DNA of 64,000 nucleotides from Lentimicrobiaceae bacterium (GCA_018001695.1 JAGNHN010000011.1:1-64000); one strand, 5' to 3'; shown: positions 7,265-16,392, numbered from the stretch's first letter. Numbers and translations: made by a program. Notes: a model not told the origin generated them from the sequence alone.

Positions 7265-8329
7265 TTACCTCTGCAAGTATTGTTGTTCGTAATACTGCTG
7301 GTAATCCCCACTTGTCACATGATCCAGCCAATCCTGGTTGGCCAGGTACCAATCGACCGTCAACGCTAACCCCTGGTCAAACGTGAGTGAAGGGGCCCAA
7401 CCCAGTTCAACCTTCAGTTTGGACGCATCGATGGCGTAGCGCAGGTCATGCCCGGCACGGTCTTTCACATAGGTAATCAGTTGCTCCGATGTGCCGGCGC
7501 TGCGGTTTAACTTACCGTCCATGATGCGGCACAGGGTCCGGATCAGGTCAATATTCTTCCATTCATTATCACCACCGATGTTGTACGTTTCCCCCAGCCT
7601 GCCCCGGTGGAAGATGATGTCGATGGCGGCGGCATGGTCGCCGACGTATAGCCAGTCGCGGACATTCTCGCCCTTTCCATAGACTGGTAAAGGCTTGGAA
7701 TGATTGATATTATGAATGAACAGGGGGATCAGCTTCTCAGGAAACTGATAGGGACCATAGTTGTTGGAACAATTGCTGATCACCACCGGCAGTTTGAAGG
7801 TGTGCCCATAAGCTCTGACAAGGTGATCTGAGCTGGCTTTGGAAGCGGAGTAAGGACTGCGTGGGTCGTAGGGCGTCTCCTCCACGAAATACCCTTCATC
7901 GCCAAGTGAACCGTACACTTCGTCGGTGCTGATGTGATAGAACTTCTTCCCTTCGAATGCGTCCTTCCACAATGCCCTGGCAGCATTGAGCAGGTTGACC
8001 GTGCCCACGATATTGGTATAGACGAATTCATTCGGATTGGAGATGGAGCGGTCGACATGTGATTCAGCAGCGAGGTGGATAACCCCATCCGGTTGAAGCT
8101 CTTGGAACAGGCCCTGGATGAACGCTCCATCCACAATATCGCCTTTAATAAAACGGTAATTGGGCGCCTTTTCGATATCCTTCAGGTTCTCAAGGTTACC
8201 GGCATAGGTTAGTTTATCGAGATTAATGATTTGATATTCAGGATATTTTGCTACAAAATATCTTACAACATGCGAGCCGATGAAACCGGCACCCCCGGTG
8301 ATCAGAATGGTCCTTTTGTAGGTTGACAT
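7265..8329 (-). CDS. rfbB: dTDP-glucose 4,6-dehydratase
   Basis: 354 residues, an extended short-chain dehydrogenase. GGAGFIGSHVV binds NAD, STDEVYGSLG holds the catalytic Asp-Glu pair, and YSASKAS is the YxxxK active site. It makes dTDP-4-keto-6-deoxyglucose, the precursor of rhamnose and other deoxysugars. RfbA, C and D are not in the window. It is the last gene of the minus-strand sugar operon and has the largest gap of that operon (76 bases after galE), so it may have its own promoter. RmlB-like relatives with other nucleotide sugars are a minor alternative. Confidence 0.93.
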   Translation of the reverse strand: MSTYKRTILITGGAGFIGSHVVRYFVAKYPEYQIINLDKLTYAGNLENLKDIEKAPNYRFIKGDIVDGAFIQGLFQELQPDGVIHLAAESHVDRSISNPNEFVYTNIVGTVNLLNAARALWKDAFEGKKFYHISTDEVYGSLGDEGYFVEETPYDPRSPYSASKASSDHLVRAYGHTFKLPVVISNCSNNYGPYQFPEKLIPLFIHNINHSKPLPVYGKGENVRDWLYVGDHAAAIDIIFHRGRLGETYNIGGDNEWKNIDLIRTLCRIMDGKLNRSAGTSEQLITYVKDRAGHDLRYAIDASKLKVELGWAPSLTFDQGLALTVDWYLANQDWLDHVTSGDYQQYYEQQYLQR

Positions 8330-8405
8330 GGTCTTTTCTCTTAATAATGAATCAATTTGACACTATAAAACTACGCAATACCATGGGTCAGAATCAAGCA
8401 TGGCC

Positions 8406-9443
8406 TTAATCCCCGGTGGTTTCGTACCAGCCGGTGGCCTGCAGGTGTTTTTCCCAGGCCCAGGCTGTAGACATCATATTTTCCAGGTCCCGCTCTGCCT
8501 TCCACCCCAGGATATTGTTGGCACGCGTGGTATCGGCCCATACCTGCACCACATCCCCGGCCCTTCTTGGCAGGAAGCGGTAAGGAAGCCCGATACCGGT
8601 GGCCTTTTCGAAAGCATGGATCATTTCCAGAACCGATGCACCCTGTCCTGTCCCGAGGTTGAACACCTCCCAGGATTGCGTTTGTTCGTTCCGGAGGTAC
8701 TCCACTGCCCGGACATGCGCTTTGGCAAGGTCAACCACATGGAGGTAGTCACGGATGGCGGTACCGTCGGCGGTAGGGTAATCCGATCCAAACACCCGCA
8801 GAAAAGGTCTGCGGCCACTGGCCGTCTGGGTGATATAAGGAACCAGGTGATGGGGCACACCCATGGGCAATTCCCCGATCAGGGCCGAATCATGGGCTCC
8901 GATGGGGTTGAAATAGCGCAATGAAGTAGCCATTAACCTGCCCGCCCTCGCGGTATCTTCCAGGATCTTTTCCGACATCTGTTTGGTACTCCCATATGGC
9001 GAACCGGCAGGCAGGACAGGTGCATCCTCGCTAACCGGGAAGTGCTCAGGCTGTCCGTACACCGTACAGGATGAAGAGAAGACCAGCGACCTGATATTCC
9101 TTTCATGCATGCCTCTGAGGACATTGACAAGGGAACCCAGGTTGTTATGATAGTATTTCACTGGATCTTCAACAGACTCACTTACAGATAGATAAGCAGC
9201 AAAATGAACAACAGCATCACTCTCAGGGCAGGCTTCAAAAAAGGCATTGGCTGCCTGCGGGTCCGCGAGGTCGGTCTTGTAGAAGGCAGGGCTGAAGCCC
9301 AGCAACTGTGCAAGGGCCGGTAAAACACGCGGATGCGAATTGGACAGGTCATCAACAATGACCACATCATGACCTGCGTTCACCAGCTCAACGACGGTGT
9401 GTGATCCGATATACCCTGCTCCGCCTGTGACGATGATCCTCAT
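8406..9443 (-). CDS. galE: UDP-glucose 4-epimerase
   Basis: 345 residues. GGAGYIGSHTVVELVNAGHD binds NAD, the catalytic Tyr and Lys are in YGSTKQMSE, and the serine is in FSSSCTVYG. RYFNPIGAHDSALIGE and LPYRFLPRRAGDVVQVWAD are family-typical. It interconverts UDP-glucose and UDP-galactose, possibly also the N-acetyl forms. It starts 8 bases after wbpA, so it is part of the same transcript and likely supplies galactose-type sugars for surface polysaccharide. Confidence 0.95.
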   Translation of the reverse strand: MRIIVTGGAGYIGSHTVVELVNAGHDVVIVDDLSNSHPRVLPALAQLLGFSPAFYKTDLADPQAANAFFEACPESDAVVHFAAYLSVSESVEDPVKYYHNNLGSLVNVLRGMHERNIRSLVFSSSCTVYGQPEHFPVSEDAPVLPAGSPYGSTKQMSEKILEDTARAGRLMATSLRYFNPIGAHDSALIGELPMGVPHHLVPYITQTASGRRPFLRVFGSDYPTADGTAIRDYLHVVDLAKAHVRAVEYLRNEQTQSWEVFNLGTGQGASVLEMIHAFEKATGIGLPYRFLPRRAGDVVQVWADTTRANNILGWKAERDLENMMSTAWAWEKHLQATGWYETTGD

Positions 9444-9451
9444 TTCGTTGG

Positions 9452-10747
9452 CTATAAACTCCAGTATGTCATTTCCCTGATTTGTCCGCGGAAGATGCCT
9501 TTAACATCCACCAGGACCGGGTTTTCACCGCAAAAGGCCATCAGGTCTTGTTCTGTCAGTGCCATGTATTCCTTATGACTCACGGCCACCACGACGGCGT
9601 CGTAGCCCTGGCCGGGATGTTGTGTGAGTGGAATGCCATATTCTTCCATGACCTCATGGGCATCCGCAAAGGGATCACTGACATCCACTTTAACGCCATA
9701 TGATCGTAATTCTGTATAAATATCGGGCACCCTTGAGTTGCGGATATCGCTGACATCTTCTTTGAAAGTGATCCCCAGGATCAGGACACGTGTGTTCAGC
9801 ACATTCTTACCGGCAGCGATCATTTTCTTAACCAACTGCTTGGCCACATAGTAGCCCATGGAATCATTGACAAAACGCCCACTGGTGATGACCTGGGCAT
9901 GGTACCTCAGCTTTTTAGCCTTGTAGGTAAGGTAATAAGGATCCACGCCGATGCAATGCCCACCTACCAGGCCGGGGAAGAACTTGAGGAAGTTCCATTT
10001 GGTGCCGGCAGCCTCGAGAACCTCATAGGTATTGATTCCCATGCGGTTGAAGATGATTGACAACTCATTCATCAGGGCGATGTTGACATCCCGCTGTGTG
10101 TTTTCGATGATCTTGGCAGCTTCAGCCACTTTGATAGATGAAGCCCGGTGCACACCGGCTTTTACGATCCTGGCATACAGATCGGCTACCACCTCAGAAG
10201 ATTCTGCATCGCAACCGGAGACCACCTTTACGATGGTTGTCAGGGTATGCACTTTATCTCCGGGATTGATACGTTCCGGTGAATAGCCCACCTTGAAATC
10301 AGTAATATACTTCAAACCAGATCCTTGCTCCAGCAGGGGAACACAATCTTCTTCCGTTGCGCCTGGATAGACGGTAGATTCATACACAATATAATCCCCT
10401 TTCTTGAGATGGGGGGCCAGGGTGCGGGTTGCACCCAGCAGAGGGCTCAGATCCGGCATATTGCTGTCGTCGATGGGCGTTGGCACAGCGACGATATGAA
10501 AACTGGCCTGTTTCAGGTCTTCCGGATTTGCGGTAAAGAGGATATCCGTTCCCTCGAAGCCTTCCGGTCCGATTTCACGGCTGGGATCTTCCCCCCTGTT
10601 CAGCATGGCCACCCTGTCGGGCCGGATATCGAATCCGATGACACGGAACATGCGTGCAAACTCCAGGGCAATGGGCAAACCCACATAACCCAGTCCGATC
10701 ACCGATATCGCACTCTTTTTTTCCTCAAGGTCTTTGACAAAATTCAT
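9452..10747 (-). CDS. wbpA: UDP-N-acetyl-D-glucosamine 6-dehydrogenase (WbpA-type nucleotide sugar dehydrogenase)
   Basis: 431 residues, with the three UDP-sugar dehydrogenase domains: the N-terminal NAD-binding domain (VIGLGYVGLPIALEFA), the central helical domain, and the C-terminal UDP-binding domain. The catalytic cysteine is in GGHCIGVDPYYLTYKA, and FKEDVSDIRNSRV opens the last domain. Two successive oxidations turn UDP-GlcNAc into UDP-GlcNAcA. Sequence alone cannot exclude the ManNAc-oxidising WecC type, but the adjacent wbpB, wbpE and wbpD homologues make the WbpA role much more likely. It starts 10 bases after wbpB. Confidence 0.9.
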   Translation of the reverse strand: MNFVKDLEEKKSAISVIGLGYVGLPIALEFARMFRVIGFDIRPDRVAMLNRGEDPSREIGPEGFEGTDILFTANPEDLKQASFHIVAVPTPIDDSNMPDLSPLLGATRTLAPHLKKGDYIVYESTVYPGATEEDCVPLLEQGSGLKYITDFKVGYSPERINPGDKVHTLTTIVKVVSGCDAESSEVVADLYARIVKAGVHRASSIKVAEAAKIIENTQRDVNIALMNELSIIFNRMGINTYEVLEAAGTKWNFLKFFPGLVGGHCIGVDPYYLTYKAKKLRYHAQVITSGRFVNDSMGYYVAKQLVKKMIAAGKNVLNTRVLILGITFKEDVSDIRNSRVPDIYTELRSYGVKVDVSDPFADAHEVMEEYGIPLTQHPGQGYDAVVVAVSHKEYMALTEQDLMAFCGENPVLVDVKGIFRGQIREMTYWSL

Positions 10748-10757
10748 ATATCGCCGA

Positions 10758-11705
10758 TTATTTAATATTATTTAAAAATGGATGAGACAATGCACCGGCC
10801 TGTCGGGGCTGTGTATTGCGGATACGGTAGGCCAGGTCGATGCTGCTGCGGGCATCCTGGGCAGAGAAGCCTTCGCCTCCAAGAATTTTCTGATAGCTGA
10901 CCGTATGGAGGTCAGTAAACCCTCCGCTGAACTCTATTTCTTCTCCCTGGATGGTGATGCTGCGGTAGGTTCTTTGGCCTTTCACCCTGACCGCCTCAGG
11001 CAGGTGATCTTCATCAATGCTAAGGAACCAACGCACCCTGGCCCTGTCGAGGGTCACAATACCGGCACAGCTGTAATCGTCATGGCGGTGGACTTCCAGG
11101 TCGCGGACTTCTCCGAACAGCCACAGCAGCATATCAAAGAAATGAATGCCAATGTTGGTGGCCACGCCTCCGGATTTCTTCATATCTCCTTTCCAGCTAC
11201 GGAGGTACCAGTTGCCGCGGCTGGTGATATAGGTGAGGTCGACTTCCTGACTGGGGAGATCGCGCATGGCGTCGAACTTCTCTTTCAGGGCCTGTATGGC
11301 CGGATGCAGGCGGAGCTGCAGGATGACACTGATATTATGCCCTGTTTCATGCTCAATATCCTGGAGCGCATCGACATTCCATGGATTCAGTACCAATGGT
11401 TTCTCGCAAATAGCATGTGCTCCGTTGCGCAGGGCGAGGCGGATATGTGCATCATGCAGGTAGTTGGGGCTGCAGATTGAAACAAAATCAACCTGCTGCC
11501 CGGGTTGACGTCTTAGCTTGTCCAGGTGCCGGTCAAAACGTTCCGGTTCAGAAAAATAATCCGCTCGCGGGAAATAGCTATCGATGATCCCGACGCTGTC
11601 AGAAGGATCGAGGATGGCGACGAGGTCATTGCCGGTATCCCGTATGGCCTGCATATGGCGGGGTGCGATATAACCTGCTGCACCGATGAGGGCAAACCGT
11701 TTCAT
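10758..11705 (-). CDS. wbpB: UDP-N-acetyl-2-amino-2-deoxyglucuronate 3-dehydrogenase (WbpB-type)
   Basis: 315 residues, Gfo/Idh/MocA family. The start at 11705 (MKRFALIGAAGYIAPRHMQ) gives an N-terminal Rossmann fold with a G-x-A-G-x-I-A nucleotide loop; the open frame extends to 11801 but only into the wbpD coding region. CEKPLVLNPWN contains the EKP motif, and GGVATNIGIHFFDMLLWLFG matches the substrate-side family motif. It oxidises C3 of UDP-GlcNAcA to the 3-keto sugar, in the known Pseudomonas pathway coupled to WbpE, with NAD recycled through 2-oxoglutarate. It starts 4 bases after wbpD. Confidence 0.9.
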   Translation of the reverse strand: MKRFALIGAAGYIAPRHMQAIRDTGNDLVAILDPSDSVGIIDSYFPRADYFSEPERFDRHLDKLRRQPGQQVDFVSICSPNYLHDAHIRLALRNGAHAICEKPLVLNPWNVDALQDIEHETGHNISVILQLRLHPAIQALKEKFDAMRDLPSQEVDLTYITSRGNWYLRSWKGDMKKSGGVATNIGIHFFDMLLWLFGEVRDLEVHRHDDYSCAGIVTLDRARVRWFLSIDEDHLPEAVRVKGQRTYRSITIQGEEIEFSGGFTDLHTVSYQKILGGEGFSAQDARSSIDLAYRIRNTQPRQAGALSHPFLNNIK

Positions 11706-11709
11706 GCTT

Positions 11710-12300
11710 TTATTTTTTATCATCCAATTTAATAACAATCTGATCCTGAAGCCTATATCGCTCTCCACTTTCCGGACAGGCAGCTTCTCCATGCTCATCA
11801 AAGCTGAGGCGATGACCGTATTCGCTCATCCATCCCACACGACGGGCCGGGTTACCAACGACAAGGGCGTAGGCAGGCACCGATTTGGTTACCACGGCAC
11901 CGGCACCCACAAAAGCAAAAGCACCGATTTCATGACCACAAACGATCGTCGCATTGGCACCGATGCTGGCTCCTTTTCGCACGACCGTGACGGTGTACTG
12001 TCCTTTGCGCACCACAGCGCTGCGGGGATTGGTGATATTTGTAAACACCATGGAAGGACCCAGAAAAACATCATCCTCGCATATCACACCTTCATAAATA
12101 CTGACGTTGTTCTGCACCTTGACATTTGCTCCTAGTGTTACACCGTTGGCGATGAAGACATTCTGGCCGATATTGCATTGCGGGCCGAGAACAGCACCTG
12201 CCATGAGATGAGAGAAATGCCAAATTTTACTCCCTGCCCCTATCTGGCAGCCGGCATCGATCACTGCCGAAGGATGTGCATAATAATCAGGATTTTGCAT
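11710..12300 (-). CDS. wbpD: UDP-2-acetamido-3-amino-glucuronate N-acetyltransferase (WbpD-type)
   Basis: 196 residues from the ATG at 12300. A left-handed beta-helix acetyltransferase: hexapeptide turns run through residues 10-150 (IGAGSKIW, LGPQCNIGQNVFI, LGANVKVQNNV, GASIGANATIV, GAFAFVGAGAVV), ending in VVGNPARRVGW. It acetylates the 3-amino group made by WbpE, using acetyl-CoA, to give UDP-2,3-diacetamido-2,3-dideoxyglucuronate. The order wbpE-wbpD-wbpB-wbpA on the minus strand, with gaps of 10 bases or less, supports a shared pathway. Confidence 0.92.
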   Translation of the reverse strand: MQNPDYYAHPSAVIDAGCQIGAGSKIWHFSHLMAGAVLGPQCNIGQNVFIANGVTLGANVKVQNNVSIYEGVICEDDVFLGPSMVFTNITNPRSAVVRKGQYTVTVVRKGASIGANATIVCGHEIGAFAFVGAGAVVTKSVPAYALVVGNPARRVGWMSEYGHRLSFDEHGEAACPESGERYRLQDQIVIKLDDKK

Positions 12301-12310
12301 AGGATATACT

Positions 12311-13441
12311 TTAAGAAAGATACTGACGGACCAGGTCCGTAATGAACGTCTGCTGGGCCTCTTCCAATTCGGTATGCATGGGCAGGGAGATGCAGCGCCG
12401 GCTGACATCTTCTGCGACAGGAAAATCACCGGCCTTGTAACGTGGATCCAGGTAGGCTTTCTGCATATGCAGCGGAACCGGATAATATATAGCGCAGGGC
12501 ACTTCATGCTGCTGCAACCAGGCGAGCAATCCATCCCTCTTATCTGCGGGGACCAGTAAGGTGTATTGGTGGAAGATATGGTTGGTTCGCGGACTGCGGG
12601 CAGGCAGGACCAGACCCGGGACGCCCCGCAGCGCGTCATCGTAGCGGTCGGCTGCAGCCTGACGTGCTGTATTGTATTGGTCGAGGTATTGGAGTTTCAC
12701 TTTCAGTACAGCAGCCTGGATGCTGTCGAGACGGGAATTGACACCCACGAGGTCGTGGTAATACCTGACTTTCATGCCATGGTTAACGATGACGCGCAGC
12801 ATGTCGGCCAACTGATCATCGTCGGTAAAGATGGCCCCGCCATCGCCATAACATCCCAGGTTTTTGGAAGGGAAGAAAGAGGTACAGCCGATATGCCCCA
12901 TGGCACCTCCCATGCGCGCCCCTGAGCCATCCATGTAATGGTATTTTGAGCCGATGGCCTGTGCCACATCTTCGATAATATAGAGATCATGTTCACGGGC
13001 AATCTGCAATATTTCGTCCATATCGGCACACTGTCCGAAGAGGTGCACCGGAACGATGGCCTTTGTTTTGGGGGTTATGGCCTTGCGGATGGCCTCAGGA
13101 TCAATGTTAAATGTATCAGGCTGAATATCCACCAGCACAGGCGTGAGGCCGAGCAGGGCAATCACCTCTGCTGTGGCGATAAAGGTAAAAGTGGTAGTAA
13201 TCACCTCATCTCCAGGCTTAAGGCCCAGTGCCATCATGGCCACCTGCAGGGCGTCCGTCCCGTTGGCACAGGGTATCACGTGCCTGGAGCCCAGGTAGGC
13301 CTCCAGATCCTGTTGAAATGCCTTGACCTCAGGGCCATTGATAAAGGCCGTGGAAGCAACCACGGAAGCAATGGCAGCATCGATCTCCGTCTTAATCTTC
13401 AGGTACTGGCCTTTGAGGTCAACCATCTGGATCTTGTTCAT
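12311..13441 (-). CDS. wbpE: UDP-2-acetamido-3-keto-glucuronate aminotransferase (WbpE-type, DegT/DnrJ/EryC1/StrS family)
   Basis: 376 residues. A PLP-dependent sugar aminotransferase: the lysine that binds PLP is in TSFFPSKNLGCYGDGG, and CANGTDALQVAMMALGLKPGDEVITT, AQAIGSKY and NHGMKVRYYHDLVGVNSRLDSIQAA are conserved family blocks. It transfers the amino group of glutamate to the 3-keto sugar made by WbpB. It is the first gene of the six-gene minus-strand operon; a TATCTTTG box lies upstream at 13480-13487. No WbpI-type 2-epimerase gene is in the window, so the end product could stay in the gluco form. Confidence 0.92.
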   Translation of the reverse strand: MNKIQMVDLKGQYLKIKTEIDAAIASVVASTAFINGPEVKAFQQDLEAYLGSRHVIPCANGTDALQVAMMALGLKPGDEVITTTFTFIATAEVIALLGLTPVLVDIQPDTFNIDPEAIRKAITPKTKAIVPVHLFGQCADMDEILQIAREHDLYIIEDVAQAIGSKYHYMDGSGARMGGAMGHIGCTSFFPSKNLGCYGDGGAIFTDDDQLADMLRVIVNHGMKVRYYHDLVGVNSRLDSIQAAVLKVKLQYLDQYNTARQAAADRYDDALRGVPGLVLPARSPRTNHIFHQYTLLVPADKRDGLLAWLQQHEVPCAIYYPVPLHMQKAYLDPRYKAGDFPVAEDVSRRCISLPMHTELEEAQQTFITDLVRQYLS

Positions 13442-13479
13442 AGCTGCATTAGGTTAAGTGACAGGTGTTCTAAAGGCAG

Positions 13480-13487
13480 CAAAGATA
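13480..13487 (-). promoter_or_regulatory. -7 box of the wbpE-rfbB operon
   Basis: TATCTTTG on the minus strand, about 39 bases before the wbpE ATG. The upstream element 19 bases away reads TCG rather than TTG, so the match is partial. The rest of 13442-13706 shows no gene. Confidence 0.5.
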
Positions 13488-13706
13488 GATAATATGCCGG
13501 GATTGCCGAAGCCCGGTATCAGGCTATTCCTAAGCTCAGGTTGTATGCCCGGATCCCTTCAATCCACATCCAGACAGCGATATTCATGGGCAATTTTGTT
13601 ACTTTGCAAACCAAAGGATAATGAACGCAATAAAGGCTTCTTTCTGATGCAGGCCCTGAAATAAGTACCGCAGGGTAGCGTTAGGTACGACAAGAATCCC
13701 ACACCT

Positions 13707-14459
13707 ATGCAAAAACATCTCCTATTCTGGTTTATTCTCCTGAGCCTACTGCCCTGGAACGGGCGCGGGCAGTCCAGGAATGAAGCCATGTCGGTGCCCT
13801 GGATACAGGGCAGCATGGGGGCTTTTCTGCCAGCGGGCGACCTTTCTGGACGTTTCGGACCATTGGCCTCTGCCGGCCCGGCCTTCATGTATAAGACCCG
13901 TTCCAACTGGGTGTTCGGACTGGAAGGCGACTTCCTTTTTGGCAATGATGTCAGGGAAGTTCATCTTTTCGACGCCATCAGTACTGAGCAGGGTTACATC
14001 ATCGATGCTGGTGGGCTGTATGCTGATGTCTTCACCAGCATGCGTGGGTTTCGGATCGGCGCCAGGGGGGGATACATTCTGTCGTTGAGCGAAAAGAATA
14101 AGAACAGCGGGCTGATGATGACGCTGGGTGCAGGGTTGTTGCAGCACAAGATCAGGATTGATAACAAAGGTAACAGGGCACCTCAGCTCGATGAGGATTA
14201 TGTGAAAGGATATGACCGTCTTAGCAACGGGCTCTCTCTCACTGCCAGTGCAGGTTACCTGCATCTAAGCTCCCGTCGTATTGCCAATTTTTACACCGGG
14301 CTGGAGTTCACCACGGCTTTCGCGAAATCGCGGCGGGATTGGGATTTCGACCGTATGGCGAAGGATGAGGCCAAGCGCACCGACATCCTGATCGGACTTA
14401 AGGCCGCCTGGATGATCCCGTTGTACGGGGCCTCCAAACAAAAAACCTATTACTACTGA
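13707..14459 (+). CDS. Putative outer membrane beta-barrel protein
   Basis: 250 residues with a signal peptide (MQKHLLFWFILLSLLPWNGRG, cleavage probably after GRG or GQS). The mature part alternates short amphipathic strands with polar turns (GSMGAFLPAGDLSGRFGPL, WVFGLEGDFLFG, GFRIGARGGYILSL, GLMMTLGAGLLQHKI, FYTGLEFTTAFA), consistent with an eight- to ten-strand barrel. The C-terminus is basic and tyrosine-rich. It lies 11 bases before the KDO transferase gene, so the two are probably co-transcribed, which fits a role at the outer membrane. No specific function can be assigned. Confidence 0.8.
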   Translation: MQKHLLFWFILLSLLPWNGRGQSRNEAMSVPWIQGSMGAFLPAGDLSGRFGPLASAGPAFMYKTRSNWVFGLEGDFLFGNDVREVHLFDAISTEQGYIIDAGGLYADVFTSMRGFRIGARGGYILSLSEKNKNSGLMMTLGAGLLQHKIRIDNKGNRAPQLDEDYVKGYDRLSNGLSLTASAGYLHLSSRRIANFYTGLEFTTAFAKSRRDWDFDRMAKDEAKRTDILIGLKAAWMIPLYGASKQKTYYY

Positions 14460-14470
14460 TTTTATCAAGG

Positions 14471-15715
14471 ATGATGTGGGCCGGCCTTTACACACTGGGT
14501 ATCCGATTCTACCTCCTTGGGATTCACCTGGCTGCCCTCTTTTATCCCAAAGCCAGGAAGTGGCTGAGAGGCAGAAAGAACCAGTTTATCCAGCCCTTAC
14601 AGAAAGCCGATGGAAGGATGCGTATCTGGTTCCATTGCGCCAGTCTTGGAGAATTTGAGCAGGGCAGACCGCTGATTGAAGCCATCAAAGCGGTAAGCCC
14701 GCAGTCCACGATCCTGCTCAGCTTCTTCTCTCCCTCGGGTTATGACATCAGGAAGAACTATACCCTTGCTGACCAGGTCGTTTACCTCCCGCCCGATCTT
14801 CCTGGACAAGTGAGGCGATTTCTTGACAATCTGCAGCCGGATGTGGCCATTTTCGTCAAATATGAGTTCTGGCATAACTACCTGCAGGCCCTGCAAAACC
14901 GGCACATCCCTTATTATTTTATTTCCGCCGTCTTCAGGCCGTCCCAGCTTTTCTTCAGGCCATGGGGAAATTGGTTCAGGAAACAGCTGGTGCAGGCCTC
15001 CCATATCTTTGTTCAGGATGCCTCTTCGTTGCGTTTATTGCATGAGCACGGACTGAACAATGCCAGCCAGAGCGGAGACACTCGTTACGATCGTGTGAGC
15101 GCCCATGCGCTCCATCCACCTGCTGTGCCTTTGCTGTCAGATTTTGGCAGCAATGCCCTGCTCATCGTAGCCGGCAGCACATGGCCGCAGGACGAGAAGC
15201 TGCTCCTGCATCTCAAGGCTCAGACCGGGTTGCCTATTCGTTTTATCATCGCACCCCATGAAGTGGATGACAAGCGGGTGAACGGGATCACCTCTGACTT
15301 TGGCCCGGATGCCATGCGATACAGCCAGATACAGGATGTGATCCCAACTAATATCAGGGTTATTATCATCGACAACATCGGGATGCTGGCCGGTCTTTAT
15401 GCCCTGGCGGATATCGCCTATGTGGGAGGTGCGTTCGGAAGCGGGTTGCACAACATTCTGGAGCCGGCGGCCCATGGAAAACCTGTGGTTTTTGGTCCAC
15501 ACCACCACCGTTTCCCGGAGGCAGCGGCCATGATCCAGGAGGGAGGCGGTTTCAGTGTCAAAGACGAGAAGCAATGGACCTCCTTGGTCAGGGAATGGAA
15601 TGAAGACCCGGTGAAGCGACAGCAGGCGGGGCAGGCAGCCCGCCTATTTGTCGAGATACGACGTGGGGCTACGGACAGAATCATGAAGCATATGACGCGA
15701 ATGGTGCTGAAATAG
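14471..15715 (+). CDS. kdtA: 3-deoxy-D-manno-octulosonic acid (KDO) transferase
   Basis: 414 residues. An inner-membrane glycosyltransferase that adds KDO from CMP-KDO to lipid IVA in lipid A-core synthesis. There is an N-terminal membrane anchor (about 3-25), HCASLGEFEQGRPLIEAIK with the catalytic glutamate, the donor-binding C-terminal domain with VAGSTWPQDEKLLL, and VGGAFGSGLHNILEPAAHGKPVVFGP followed by HHHRFPEA, a family hallmark. Normal length. It follows the barrel protein and precedes an unrelated promoter at 15729. Confidence 0.95.
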   Translation: MMWAGLYTLGIRFYLLGIHLAALFYPKARKWLRGRKNQFIQPLQKADGRMRIWFHCASLGEFEQGRPLIEAIKAVSPQSTILLSFFSPSGYDIRKNYTLADQVVYLPPDLPGQVRRFLDNLQPDVAIFVKYEFWHNYLQALQNRHIPYYFISAVFRPSQLFFRPWGNWFRKQLVQASHIFVQDASSLRLLHEHGLNNASQSGDTRYDRVSAHALHPPAVPLLSDFGSNALLIVAGSTWPQDEKLLLHLKAQTGLPIRFIIAPHEVDDKRVNGITSDFGPDAMRYSQIQDVIPTNIRVIIIDNIGMLAGLYALADIAYVGGAFGSGLHNILEPAAHGKPVVFGPHHHRFPEAAAMIQEGGGFSVKDEKQWTSLVREWNEDPVKRQQAGQAARLFVEIRRGATDRIMKHMTRMVLK

Positions 15716-15728
15716 ATCCACATTTTTC

Positions 15729-15776
15729 TTGACATGATGTTATTTATTTCTAACTTTGTGTTAGATTTAACTAACA
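15729..15776 (+). promoter_or_regulatory. Promoter and putative operator of the membrane protein/XRE operon
   Basis: TTG at 15729-15731, exactly 19 bases, TAACTTTG at 15751-15758. An inverted repeat TGTTAG-N6-CTAACA (15759-15776) sits at the expected start site, between the -7 box and the ATG at 15783. The likely ligand is the XRE regulator encoded second in the operon, giving autorepression; that link is inference. Confidence 0.75.
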
Positions 15777-15782
15777 TCAACC

Positions 15783-16181
15783 ATGAAAAGATCAACCATT
15801 ATTTTCGTTGTGGTGTCGATGGTCATCATGACGGCGCTTTTGTGGCTATTGAGTGCCCAGGGGCAAGTGAACACGTTGGACCTTGTACATGCAGGGGTTA
15901 TTCTCCTTTTGGTGGTCTTTGCTGTATTTCTGGGGATCAGCAGGGTACGCAATACGCGTAGGGGAGAACCACAAGAGGATGAGTTATCCCGCAAGCTTTT
16001 GCAGCGTGCTGCATCCATATCCTATTATATCTCGTTGTACATATGGGTCGCATTATTAATTGTGAAGGACAGGGTGGTTATTGATACAGAGCAGTTGATC
16101 GGAAGCGGGATACTGGGCATGGGGTTGGCGTTTGCCATTACCTGGGCAATACTGAACAGCAGGGGATTACAGCATGAATAA
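15783..16181 (+). CDS. Small membrane protein co-encoded with an XRE regulator (DUF2178-like)
   Basis: 132 residues with four predicted membrane segments in two hairpins: about 5-24, 32-51, 79-96 and 104-126. The loop between the pairs is charged ([21 protein letters not shown]). This layout, and an immediately following small XRE regulator, recur in many bacteria and archaea and fit DUF2178-type proteins, whose function is unknown. The gene overlaps its partner by 8 bases. It could be a membrane sensor that controls the regulator, but nothing in the sequence proves this. Confidence 0.75.
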   Translation: MKRSTIIFVVVSMVIMTALLWLLSAQGQVNTLDLVHAGVILLLVVFAVFLGISRVRNTRRGEPQEDELSRKLLQRAASISYYISLYIWVALLIVKDRVVIDTEQLIGSGILGMGLAFAITWAILNSRGLQHE

Positions 16182-16392
16182 CAGGATAAGGGAGTATCGC
16201 GCCAGGCACAACTTCACGCAGGAGGAGCTGGCCCGTTTGGTGAATGTGCGCCGGGAAACCATTGTTTTTCTGGAGAAGAACAAATACAATCCGAGTCTGA
16301 AGCTAGCCTTCGACCTGGCCAGGGTATTTTCAGTCAGTATTGAAACCCTTTTCTTTATGGAGGAGGATGAGAAATTAGGAATTAGGAATTAG
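16174..16392 (+). CDS. XRE-family helix-turn-helix regulator
   Basis: 72 residues, almost entirely a Cro/CI-type [22 protein letters not shown], then [27 protein letters not shown]. It matches the YozG/YgzD-like group of single-domain regulators that accompany small membrane proteins. Its start overlaps the preceding gene, so translation is coupled. The last residues (EKLGIRN) and the stop are supplied by an ATTAGGAATTAGG repeat, suggesting that repeat invasion reset the C-terminus. The inverted repeat at 15759-15776 is the likely operator. Confidence 0.88.
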   Translation: MNNRIREYRARHNFTQEELARLVNVRRETIVFLEKNKYNPSLKLAFDLARVFSVSIETLFFMEEDEKLGIRN

